This document shows, in pieces, positions 1 through 5,700 of a stretch of 5,700 bases of DNA (the stretch's first letter is position 1; every line of letters begins with the position of its first letter). Under the pieces are notes generated by a model that had not been told where the DNA came from, made no database searches, and saw only the letters and a list, made by a program, of their open reading frames with translations. Source of the DNA: an uncultured Lachnospiraceae bacterium (GTDB lineage: Bacteria; Bacillota; Clostridia; Lachnospirales; Lachnospiraceae). The stretch lies in NCBI GenBank assembly GCA_902803305.1, contig CADCPL010000065.1, positions 1-5,700 of the forward strand, written 5' to 3'. Position numbers and translations under genes: made by a program.

Positions 1-975
1 GACATAACTGTTCTTGGCAAAAGCAAGAGCGAACGGGATCCCCGAATACTGCGCATAGCCGGCAGCCGCAGTCAGTCCCGAATCGGGTACTCCGGTCACA
101 ACATCGGCCTCAACCGGGAATCTTTTCGCAAGCGATCTTCCGCCTTCTATACGCGCGCCGTACACACTCACTCCGTCCATTCTGGAATCAAGTCTGGCAA
201 AATAAATGTATTCGAAAATGCAGTGTGCCTGCCTTTCGGATACGAGTATCTGTTTCGATCTGACGCCTTCCGGCGTTATCATGACCATCTCTCCGGGCTC
301 GACATCCCTTACGTAATCCGCACCGATCGCACGAAGAGCACTGCTTTCGGATGCACATACATAGACATCGTCCACCTTTCCGAGACACAGCGGCTTAAGT
401 CCCCACGGATCCCTTATGCATATGAGTTTCTGAGGACTTAATATCAAAAGAGCAAATCCGCCTTTAAGAAGCTTGACAACATTTTCGGACGCTTCCTCGA
501 TAGAGGACGTGTGCATGCGTTCCTCGGCTATCTTGTATGCGATGACCTCCGAATCGGCATTTCCGGTAAATACCGCGCCCTCTCTTATCAGTTCTTCCCT
601 TATACTGTCGATGTTGATTATGTTTCCGTTATGAGCGAGCGCTATCGTTCCCTTTGCATAATTGATAAAGACCGGCTGAGCATTTTCTTTTGTGCTCCCG
701 CCTGCTGTCGAATACCGCACATGCCCGATCCCGATGTTGCCCACGAGCGTTGCGAGTTTTTCGCGATGAAAGACTTCATTCACAAGTCCCATGTCCTTGT
801 ACGCGCAAATATTCCCTATCGGGCCGCATGTATCGCAGACAGCCATACCCGCGCTCTCCTGACCTCTGTGCTGAAGCGCCGTAAGTCCGTAGTATATATA
901 CTGCGCCGCCTTTATATTCTCGCGGCTGTATACTCCGAACACACCACACTCTTCATGTATCCTGTCGTTTTCCAC
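1..975 (-). CDS. purF: Amidophosphoribosyltransferase, N-terminal 325 residues (3' end outside window)
   Basis: PurF makes 5-phosphoribosylamine from PRPP and glutamine, the first committed step of purine synthesis, in the cytosol. The visible part is the Ntn-type glutamine amidotransferase domain plus the start of the phosphoribosyltransferase domain. Directly visible are ECGVFG with the nucleophile Cys10, the LQHRGQES motif, GHVRYSTAGG, HNGN, CIRDPWGLKPL and EPGEM. Cys252, in HCIFEYIYFARLDS, matches the first [4Fe-4S] ligand of the B. subtilis enzyme. GVPDSG follows, and the window ends at KNSYV, where the family continues with GRTFI. Full-length members have about 470-480 residues, so roughly 150 are missing; the frame is open at position 1. 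I chose the GTG at 975-973 because AGAGGTGG lies just upstream. This gives a nine-residue propeptide before Cys10, as expected for the self-processed B. subtilis type. The other Fe-S cysteines lie outside the window. Confidence 0.97.
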   Translation of the reverse strand, partial: MENDRIHEECGVFGVYSRENIKAAQYIYYGLTALQHRGQESAGMAVCDTCGPIGNICAYKDMGLVNEVFHREKLATLVGNIGIGHVRYSTAGGSTKENAQPVFINYAKGTIALAHNGNIINIDSIREELIREGAVFTGNADSEVIAYKIAEERMHTSSIEEASENVVKLLKGGFALLILSPQKLICIRDPWGLKPLCLGKVDDVYVCASESSALRAIGADYVRDVEPGEMVMITPEGVRSKQILVSERQAHCIFEYIYFARLDSRMDGVSVYGARIEGGRSLAKRFPVEADVVTGVPDSGLTAAAGYAQYSGIPFALAFAKNSYV

Positions 976-984
976 GATCCACCT
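976..984 (-). promoter_or_regulatory. Ribosome binding site of purF
   Basis: On the minus strand AGAGGTGG ends a few bases before a GTG codon that opens directly into ENDRIHEECGVFG. It decides the start of purF in favour of GTG over an in-frame ATG at 1038-1036 that has no such site. The U-rich tail of the upstream hairpin nearly touches it. Confidence 0.8.
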
Positions 985-988
985 CTTC

Positions 989-1026
989 AAAAATAAACAG
1001 GCGCTCCGAGGATACCTCGAAGCGCC
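989..1026 (-). terminator. Intrinsic terminator or attenuator hairpin between the SDR gene and purF
   Basis: The arms 1000-1011 and 1015-1026 form a 12-bp stem around a 3-nt loop, rich in G and C at the base. On the minus strand the stem is followed by TGTTTATTTTT. The only imperfect pair (1006/1020) is C-A if read on the plus strand but a G-U wobble in minus-strand RNA, so the structure is built for leftward transcription. It lies about 67 bp past the SDR stop and could end that operon. Because a good promoter candidate lies between the SDR stop and the hairpin, it may also sit in the purF leader and act as an attenuator. Confidence 0.8.
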
Positions 1027-1043
1027 ATTGCTTTTCATCTGTC

Positions 1044-1072
1044 AGTTTATATCCGAAGATCATTTCTGTCAA
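1044..1072 (-). promoter_or_regulatory. Candidate sigma-A promoter of purF
   Basis: On the minus strand TTGACA (1072-1067), a perfect -35 consensus, is followed after 17 nt by TAAACT (1049-1044), which matches 4 of 6 bases of the -10 consensus. An overlapping TATAAA at 15 nt spacing is a less likely alternative. Transcription would start near 1037, giving a leader of about 60 nt that contains the 1000-1026 hairpin. No purine riboswitch or clear operator is recognisable in so short a leader. Confidence 0.6.
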
Positions 1073-1092
1073 ATTCTTTTGAACATTCCATA

Positions 1093-1869
1093 TCACATGC
1101 ACGTATAACCGCCGTCTACCGGAAGTGCTATACCCGTAACATATGAGGAATTGGGAGAAGCAAGAAATACTACCGCGGTATCGAGTTCCCCTTCATTTCC
1201 GTAGCGTTCAAGCGGGATCATCGTTTTGGCGTTCTGCTGGAAGAAATCACTGTTGAGCGTATCCGTGGTAAGCGGAGTGTAGAAATAACCCGGACAGATC
1301 GAATTAACCGTGATCCCGTATTTGCCCCACTCTGCAGCAAGTGCTCTTGTAAGGTTAACTACGCCGCCTTTTGCTGCATGATACGGTGCCGACCCGGCTA
1401 TCTTGTTTCCCACGAGTCCGTACATTGACGCGATGTTTATGATACGCCCGTACTTGGCCGGTATCATAGCCTGATTTGCGACCGCGCGTGCGAACTTAAA
1501 CGTACCGAACAGGTCTACATCGAATTCCTTTTGGAACTGCTCATCGGTTATATTCTCCGCATGATCAACGGCACCCGTTCCGGCATTGTTGACAAGGATA
1601 TCTATACGTCCGAACCTATCCATTACCTTCTTAACCGTTTCTTCGATCTCTTCGGTATTGGTTATGTCGCAGCGTATGGGCATTGTCTCTACTCCATGCT
1701 CTTCGGATATTTCCTTGCACACCTGCTCCAGCAGTTCCTGTCTTCTTGCGATCGCAACTATCTTACAGCCCTGGTTTGCAAGTGCATGCGCCATCTGTAC
1801 ACCAAGTCCCGAAGAACACCCCGTTACCAGTGCAACATTTCCCGTGATCTCAAAAATCCTCTTGAACAT
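1093..1869 (-). CDS. Short-chain dehydrogenase/reductase (SDR), classical type, 258 aa
   Basis: This is a cytosolic NAD(P)-dependent oxidoreductase of the classical SDR family; its substrate cannot be read from the sequence. The Rossmann fold spans the whole protein. Visible are TGCSSGLG (residues 16-23, dinucleotide binding), CDIT at 67-70, NNAG at 94-97, Ser148 in IINIAS, the YHAAK catalytic pair Tyr163 and Lys167, the ICPGYFYT segment and a C-terminal VDGGYT. Length is normal for the family. ARR at 41-43 after the second beta strand hints at NADP(H) preference, which is inference. The usual catalytic Asn in the NLxG motif is Asp119 here (DVDLFG). An in-frame stop lies just upstream of the ATG, so this is the first usable start, but its ribosome binding site is weak (AGG about 11 nt away). 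It starts 34 bp after the small gene upstream, so it is probably translated from the same message. It resembles gluconate 5-dehydrogenase or 3-oxoacyl-ACP reductase-like SDRs; assignment beyond SDR would be a guess. Confidence 0.93.
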   Translation of the reverse strand: MFKRIFEITGNVALVTGCSSGLGVQMAHALANQGCKIVAIARRQELLEQVCKEISEEHGVETMPIRCDITNTEEIEETVKKVMDRFGRIDILVNNAGTGAVDHAENITDEQFQKEFDVDLFGTFKFARAVANQAMIPAKYGRIINIASMYGLVGNKIAGSAPYHAAKGGVVNLTRALAAEWGKYGITVNSICPGYFYTPLTTDTLNSDFFQQNAKTMIPLERYGNEGELDTAVVFLASPNSSYVTGIALPVDGGYTCM

Positions 1870-1903
1870 ATCAGTCTATACCTGCCTTTCCTTCTGTTTC
1901 TTA

Positions 1904-2131
1904 TCAGCCAACCATGGATGCGATAAGTGCGTCTATCTCATCCTGTGAAAGCATCCTTCCCGAATTGTCCGGCTGCGGAGCCGCTGCAGGTGCTGCAGAT
2001 GCTGCAGGCGCCGCCGGGGCCGGAGAAACCTTGGCGGCAGAAAATGCTGCGCCGCCTCCCGCCTGGGGGGATTTACCCATAATACTTGCAAGCAATGCCT
2101 GCTGTTCCGCATCTAATCCGCTTGTGTCCAT
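1904..2131 (-). CDS. Small Ala/Pro-rich protein (75 aa) ending in a FliM/CheZ-like CheY-binding peptide
   Basis: I do not recognise a named family. The C-terminus, LSQDEIDALIASM (residues 61-73), is the motif found at the N-terminus of FliM and FliY (LSQxEIDALL), where it binds phosphorylated CheY. It also resembles the C-terminal CheY-binding helix of CheZ (SQDQVDDLL). It is joined by a disordered linker (about 20-59, rich in Ala, Pro and Gly) to an N-terminal helix, GLDAEQQALLASIMG (5-19). That helix aligns without gaps to residues 61-75, with 6 of 15 identical, so the protein may be a two-ended tether. There are no Cys residues, membrane segment or signal peptide. The start ATG has a GGAG site at good spacing and an in-frame stop upstream. 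The gene begins 28 bp after the hydrogenase-chemoreceptor gene, which fits a chemotaxis role. The function proposed is inference; that it is a real gene is supported by its ribosome binding site, operon position and motif. Confidence 0.82.
   Translation of the reverse strand: MDTSGLDAEQQALLASIMGKSPQAGGGAAFSAAKVSPAPAAPAASAAPAAAPQPDNSGRMLSQDEIDALIASMVG
1982..2008. repeat. Three tandem 9-bp units in the Ala/Pro linker
   Basis: On the minus strand three consecutive units of the form YCTGCAGCR (CCTGCAGCA, TCTGCAGCA, CCTGCAGCG) encode Pro-Ala-Ala, Ser-Ala-Ala, Pro-Ala-Ala. The array is in frame, so gain or loss of a unit would change linker length without breaking the gene. It is short and could also be just codon bias in a low-complexity stretch. 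Confidence 0.7.
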
Positions 2132-2159
2132 GTTAACTCCATCCTGTCAATACATTTAA

Positions 2160-4094
2160 TCAATCGCTTTCGAGTATCTGTGACAGCGATCTTTCCACGT
2201 TTTCGGAGATCGATCTCATCGTGCTGATCGACGCGGTTGTCTCCTCCGCAGAAGCAACGAGGTTCTCGGCGCGGCTGTTTACGCTGTCTACGATCTCGGA
2301 CAGTTTCTCGGCTTCAACGACGAGCTTCTCTATCGTTTCTTTTATATCATGGTTGTTCTTGTTACTGTCATCAGCCGTAGTCTTGGAATCCTCGGCCAGA
2401 TTCTTGATCTGCTCGGCAACAACCGCAAATCCTCTTCCGGCTTCGCCTGCACGTGCCGCCTCAATGCTTGCATTCAGTGCGAGCAGATTGGTCTGAGACG
2501 ATATCGCGATAACGTCGGAGTTGTTTGCCTCAAGTTTTTCAAGATAACCCTCGATCGTTGTAAGAACACTTTTCAGGTCGCTTGCAAAACTGTCAACATC
2601 CGCCATCGCATCATATATACCCGAAGTCTGCTTTGCGTTGTCGGCGCTTGTACTCTCGATCTGTTCGATCGAATAAGTGAGGTTATCGAAATTCTCTTTA
2701 ATACCTTCCGACAGACTCAGTTTCTTTTCACGCATCTCTTCACGAGTCCTGCTTACTTCATCCGCAAGTTCGACAGCTTTGTCTTTTTCTTCATAAGCCC
2801 TGTCTTTGATGAAATGAACACAGTTATACTTGTGGTTAAATCCGTTGAAGATAGCAGTGGCCATATCGCGGCATGTATCGTATCCGCAGCATCCGCAGTT
2901 GATCTTTCTCTTTTCTTCCGTGTCCTTTTTCATGTCGGCAAAGATCTTTCCGATCTCGACCTCGGAAGGCTTCTTGATCTCGCAATCCCTGCTCCTGTCG
3001 GTATACTTTCTGACAAAATCATTAAGGTTCAGGGAAGCAAACTGTTTGTTGAGTTCCGCCAGTCTCTTTTCCGGAGTGAGTTTTCTGCTCCATGCTGTCT
3101 TCTTTGTATCATTCTTGCTGTTTGCCTTGATCTTCTGGATGCTGACAAACGTGCGCTCATCCATTGTCTTTCTTGCATCAACGCCCGGTCCGTACAGACA
3201 TCCGTTTGTACAGTTGAGCGCATCGATGAACAGATACGGGAACTGAGTGCTCTTGATCTTGTCCTTGTTACGCTCCAGATACTCGTACATATGATGCTCG
3301 CCTTCCATCTGACGAACGAGTGCATCTTCCCCGAGAAGCCAGTATACGTTTTCCTTCAGACCGCCGGGCATCGGATAGATGGATCCTAGTCCGTATTCGA
3401 TCTCATCCGTGATCGGGGTGGCCCCGCTGACCGGATTATCCTTAAGATATTTAACAAGGTGTGAAAAAGTCAGGTTATATGAAACAACGCCCTTATTGTT
3501 CGGATCGTCGATCTCGTTTTTCTTTGCTATGCAAGGACTTATGAATGCCAGTTTATCCGGCACATTCATGTACTTTTTGACATATATGGCGCCGCACATC
3601 ATGGGACTTTGTACGGGCATGAGCTTCGGAAGGAGTTCCGGGATATGACGCTCTATATAGCCCACTACAGCAGGACACGGCTGCGAAATGCTTCCGTAAT
3701 ACTTATGCTCGGTGATGTATTTGATATAAGCCCATGTCGTGATATCGGCACCAAACGAGATGCTGATAAAGCGGTTGACTCCGAGCTTTTTGAGCATACC
3801 GAGATACCTTCCGTATTCGGTCGGATAATTTGCAAGAAAAGCAGGCGCGATAAGTACGGATATCTTCGTACCCTTCTTAAGATCGTCAAAAAACCTTTCG
3901 ACATCATCTTCATATTCACGCGCACCGTGTTCACATGCATCTATACATGCACCGCAGGCGATACACTTTTTCGGATCGACCTCTATCACGTTCCCGCGAT
4001 CCTTTTCTATCGCAACATTGGCACCGCTACTCGGACATGCGCTTATACAACGGTTACAACCCACACATTTGTCATTTGTTTTTACCAATCCCAT
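2160..4094 (-). CDS. Soluble [FeFe]-hydrogenase-like chemoreceptor fusion (ferredoxin, H-cluster-like domain, Fe-S domain, MCP signalling domain), 644 aa
   Basis: This is a multidomain sensor. Residues 10-20 (C10, C13, C16, C20-Pro) and 44-54 (C44, C47, C50, C54) are two [4Fe-4S] ferredoxin motifs. Residues about 76-310 match the [FeFe]-hydrogenase large-subunit domain: SQPCP (L1, C140), [13 protein letters not shown] (162-174), SPCIAKKNE (L2, C188), and NCTNGC (L3, C295 and C299). Residues 400-425 carry a further Cys-rich Fe-S module (C400, C402, C403, C408, C425). A charged coiled coil (about 430-463) leads into an MCP signalling hairpin with its tip at [19 protein letters not shown] (533-551) and [16 protein letters not shown] after it. 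There is no membrane segment or signal peptide, so it acts in the cytosol, presumably through CheA/CheW. The four H-cluster cysteines remain, but the proton-relay Cys of L1 is Pro139, so a sensory rather than catalytic role is likely. The ATG has a strong AAGGTGG site. It is the first gene of the cluster. Confidence 0.93.
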   Translation of the reverse strand: MGLVKTNDKCVGCNRCISACPSSGANVAIEKDRGNVIEVDPKKCIACGACIDACEHGAREYEDDVERFFDDLKKGTKISVLIAPAFLANYPTEYGRYLGMLKKLGVNRFISISFGADITTWAYIKYITEHKYYGSISQPCPAVVGYIERHIPELLPKLMPVQSPMMCGAIYVKKYMNVPDKLAFISPCIAKKNEIDDPNNKGVVSYNLTFSHLVKYLKDNPVSGATPITDEIEYGLGSIYPMPGGLKENVYWLLGEDALVRQMEGEHHMYEYLERNKDKIKSTQFPYLFIDALNCTNGCLYGPGVDARKTMDERTFVSIQKIKANSKNDTKKTAWSRKLTPEKRLAELNKQFASLNLNDFVRKYTDRSRDCEIKKPSEVEIGKIFADMKKDTEEKRKINCGCCGYDTCRDMATAIFNGFNHKYNCVHFIKDRAYEEKDKAVELADEVSRTREEMREKKLSLSEGIKENFDNLTYSIEQIESTSADNAKQTSGIYDAMADVDSFASDLKSVLTTIEGYLEKLEANNSDVIAISSQTNLLALNASIEAARAGEAGRGFAVVAEQIKNLAEDSKTTADDSNKNNHDIKETIEKLVVEAEKLSEIVDSVNSRAENLVASAEETTASISTMRSISENVERSLSQILESD

Positions 4095-4129
4095 GTATAT
4101 CCACCTTCTTATATTTATAGTTAAAGAGC

Positions 4130-4158
4130 ATTATACCACTTTTTTACTTATGGGTTAA
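4130..4158 (-). promoter_or_regulatory. Promoter of the hydrogenase-chemoreceptor operon
   Basis: On the minus strand TATAAT (4135-4130), a perfect -10 box, lies 17 nt downstream of TTAACC (4158-4153), a 4-of-6 match to the -35 consensus. Transcription would start near 4123, about 30 nt before the ATG, with the AAGGTGG ribosome binding site in between. It looks like a housekeeping sigma-A promoter. The sigma-28 motility consensus is not seen, although chemotaxis genes often use it. Confidence 0.65.
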
Positions 4159-4165
4159 GTATGAT

Positions 4166-4194
4166 TTGCGGCCTGTCCGATATTCTGATATAAC
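4166..4194 (+). promoter_or_regulatory. Candidate upstream promoter of the histidine kinase gene
   Basis: TTGCGG (4166-4171) is followed after 17 nt by TATAAC (4189-4194), with a TG one base before the -10, making an extended -10 element. The start would lie near 4201, about 47 nt before the kinase ATG. Its -35 is only about 10 bp from the -35 of the divergent promoter, so the two may compete. Confidence 0.45.
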
Positions 4195-4204
4195 CATAAT
4201 TCGG

Positions 4205-4214
4205 AAGATATCTT
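4205..4214. other. Perfect 10-bp palindrome AAGATATCTT
   Basis: A perfect palindrome lies between the two candidate plus-strand promoters, just downstream of the start expected from the first. It could be an operator half or chance in A+T-rich DNA; nothing else in the window repeats it convincingly. Confidence 0.25.
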
Positions 4215-4222
4215 ACATAATA

Positions 4223-4231
4223 TGTTATAAT
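4223..4231 (+). promoter_or_regulatory. Candidate proximal promoter of the histidine kinase gene (extended -10)
   Basis: TGTTATAAT is a perfect extended -10 element. There is no good -35 at 16-18 nt, but extended -10 promoters can do without one. Transcription would start near 4238, giving a leader of about 10 nt with the GGAG ribosome binding site at its very 5' end. Confidence 0.45.
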
Positions 4232-4237
4232 GGTTTC

Positions 4238-4241
4238 GGAG
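4238..4241 (+). promoter_or_regulatory. Ribosome binding site of the histidine kinase gene
   Basis: GGAG lies 6 nt before the ATG at 4248. It favours this start over the in-frame ATG at 4230, which has no ribosome binding site and overlaps the TATAAT element. Confidence 0.7.
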
Positions 4242-4247
4242 ATCGAT

Positions 4248-5700
4248 ATGCGAAATGGCGAAAGCGCAACAAGACAACCGAAATACGACCTTATCATAAA
4301 GATATGCATATTTTTATGCATATTGTTTACGGTGTCCGTTTATGTGTACGGGCAGTTCTTTATAAAAAACCCCTCACTGTACGCAAGCGAAAGTGAGCCG
4401 TATGACGCTGTCTGGTCATATACCGATCCCAACGGTGTCACAAAACAGTTCAAACGCGGTGAGAGCGTCAACGTAAAAGATGTTGATGATGTTGTGGTGA
4501 CAACGACACTTCCTGAGGAGATATCCGAGGGAAACTGCCTGTTCATACTTTCAGGCAAGGATCTTGATGCGTATATCGACGGGCAGCTTCGCAACAGCTA
4601 CAAGCTCAGTCATTCCGTTTTCGGAAGGAACGTAAAGGGAGCGTGGGTTCCCATTACGCTACGCAAAACCGATGCCGGCAAGGAGCTTACGATCGTACGC
4701 CCGAACTACTGGCTTGACGAATTCTATCCGAGCGAAACGTTCATCGGTAACCGTCTCGGATTTGCCATGCGCCTGATCCACAACAATTTCCTTATCCTGT
4801 TTCTCGGATTTGCGATAATCACAACAGGGACGATCATAGCCCTTATATGCCTTCTTTACAGGATCCGCGACAAAAGAGAGTTCCCTCTGTGGTATCTTAG
4901 TCTGGGCGTACTCGGAAGCGCCATATGGCTGATACTCGATAATTTCACATACCCCCTGTTCTTCCGGAATTATTTCGTTGACGGGATCGCCGCTTATCTT
5001 GTCATCATGCTCGTTCCTTTCCCGTTTCTGGCATATATAAACAGTTTGCTGGAATATCGATACAGGCCGATATACTATGTGTTCTGTATTCTGATAATAC
5101 TTGACTTTTCAACACTTACTTTGCTGCATCTGGCCGACATCGCCGATTTTTCGGATACGATGCTGTTCAGCAACATAATCGCGGTTCTCGTTGCACTGCA
5201 CTGTATCGGAGTTCTTATCTATGACACTTTTGTCAAAGGGCACAGGGAGAACACTTTCATAGTGATCGGATTCGGCATATTCGTGCTTGAATGTATTGCA
5301 GAGGTCATACATCTGAACCTCCCCTTACATACGAATGACGGTGCTTTCATTGCAGGCGGTCTTCTGATACTGCTTATCTTCGCTGTAACCCAGGAGGTAC
5401 GCCGGATAAGTGTTATGCGCGCCGAGACCATCGAAGCCCAAAAAGCCAATCGGGCCAAGACCACATTCCTTGCAAATATGAGCCACGAGATCCGCACTCC
5501 CATCAACGCGATCCTCGGTATGGATGAGCTGATACTGCGCGAAGATACGGATGATAAGGTTCATGAATATGCCCGTAACATCAAGAGTGCCGGGACCGCA
5601 CTCCTCGAGATAATAAGTGACGTTCTTGATTTTTCCAAGATCGAACAGGGAAGGCTCGAGATCATAAATGAGCAGTACGATACAACAGAGCTTCTAAACA
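4248..5700 (+). CDS. Membrane sensor histidine kinase with extracytoplasmic domain and seven-helix membrane domain, N-terminal 484 residues (3' end outside window)
   Basis: The frame is open to the window end. A short basic N-terminus leads into TM1 (about 14-35), which is a signal anchor or signal peptide. An extracytoplasmic domain follows at about 40-178; its pattern ([17 protein letters not shown], then [14 protein letters not shown]) looks like a beta-sandwich ligand domain of the 7TMR-DISM type. Seven hydrophobic segments come next: about 181-204, 213-231, 246-268, 274-295, 305-327, 336-354 and 366-381. A short linker helix leads to the HisKA dimerisation domain with [18 protein letters not shown] (phosphoacceptor His413) and [19 protein letters not shown]. 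The ATPase domain, and a receiver if present, lie outside the window. The motif style is that of HisKA hybrid-type kinases common in Lachnospiraceae. The ligand is unknown; a sugar or other small molecule is a guess. It is divergent from the hydrogenase-receptor operon and shares its 153-bp promoter region. Confidence 0.92.
   Translation, partial: MRNGESATRQPKYDLIIKICIFLCILFTVSVYVYGQFFIKNPSLYASESEPYDAVWSYTDPNGVTKQFKRGESVNVKDVDDVVVTTTLPEEISEGNCLFILSGKDLDAYIDGQLRNSYKLSHSVFGRNVKGAWVPITLRKTDAGKELTIVRPNYWLDEFYPSETFIGNRLGFAMRLIHNNFLILFLGFAIITTGTIIALICLLYRIRDKREFPLWYLSLGVLGSAIWLILDNFTYPLFFRNYFVDGIAAYLVIMLVPFPFLAYINSLLEYRYRPIYYVFCILIILDFSTLTLLHLADIADFSDTMLFSNIIAVLVALHCIGVLIYDTFVKGHRENTFIVIGFGIFVLECIAEVIHLNLPLHTNDGAFIAGGLLILLIFAVTQEVRRISVMRAETIEAQKANRAKTTFLANMSHEIRTPINAILGMDELILREDTDDKVHEYARNIKSAGTALLEIISDVLDFSKIEQGRLEIINEQYDTTELLN

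Noticed and set aside
511..996. Plus-strand open frame (161 codons) opposite the start of purF
   Set aside because: It is entirely antisense to strongly conserved PurF sequence and its product has no recognisable family features.
976..1038. In-frame N-terminal extension of purF from an ATG at 1038-1036 (21 more codons, no stop)
   Set aside because: It has no ribosome binding site, it would be translated through the hairpin, and the GTG at 975 has AGAGGTGG and gives the expected short propeptide before the catalytic Cys.
2349..3389. Long plus-strand open frame (346 codons) opposite the hydrogenase-receptor gene
   Set aside because: The opposite strand has clear domain motifs throughout, and the plus-strand product is Cys-, Leu- and Phe-rich without recognisable motifs, as expected for an antisense shadow.
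2160..4094. A catalytic hydrogenase
   Set aside because: The proton-relay Cys and flanking Met residues are replaced and a chemoreceptor output domain is attached, so a sensor is more likely.
4230..4247. Alternative ATG start of the kinase at 4230
   Set aside because: It overlaps a TATAAT element and has no ribosome binding site, while the ATG at 4248 has GGAG at 6 nt.
4302..4325. Two nearby copies of ATGCATAT at the start of the kinase gene
   Set aside because: They fall within the codons of TM1 and follow from similar Ile/Cys/Leu codons; no regulatory role is supported.

Overview
The window looks like a chromosomal segment of an anaerobic Firmicute, most likely Lachnospiraceae or a close relative. 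This is an inference from family style: strong GGAG/AGGTGG ribosome binding sites, a B. subtilis-type PurF with propeptide and Fe-S cysteine, a cytosolic [FeFe]-hydrogenase-like protein, and an 8-TM histidine kinase of a type common in that group. No rRNA, tRNA, CRISPR array, insertion sequence or phage gene is visible.

Layout. Positions 1-975 (minus) hold the first 325 codons of purF, whose 3' end lies outside the window. The 117-bp gap 976-1092 holds a purF promoter candidate, a strong hairpin with a U-rich tail, and the purF ribosome binding site. Positions 1093-4094 (minus) hold three closely spaced co-directional genes, transcribed in the order 4094 to 1093. The first is a 644-aa soluble fusion of a 2x[4Fe-4S] ferredoxin, an H-cluster-like hydrogenase domain, a further Cys-rich Fe-S domain and a chemoreceptor signalling domain. 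The second is a 75-aa Ala/Pro-rich protein ending in a FliM/CheZ-like CheY-binding peptide. The third is an SDR-family oxidoreductase. Positions 4095-4247 are a divergent promoter region. From 4248 to the window end (plus) runs an open reading frame for an 8-TM sensor histidine kinase, cut off just after its phosphoacceptor helix region.

How the parts may work together. The central cluster is the notable part. A cytosolic receptor apparently reads redox state or H2 through an H-cluster-like site and can signal through a chemotaxis-type hairpin. It is followed 28 bp later by a tiny protein whose only recognisable element is a CheY-P-binding motif on a flexible linker, possibly with a second degenerate copy at the other end. 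I infer a redox- or H2-responsive chemotaxis module with its own CheY-P tether or sink. The SDR may supply or consume reducing equivalents, or may simply be co-transcribed. The histidine kinase is divergent and not obviously linked in function. purF is a housekeeping gene in its own transcription unit, or reached by read-through past the hairpin.
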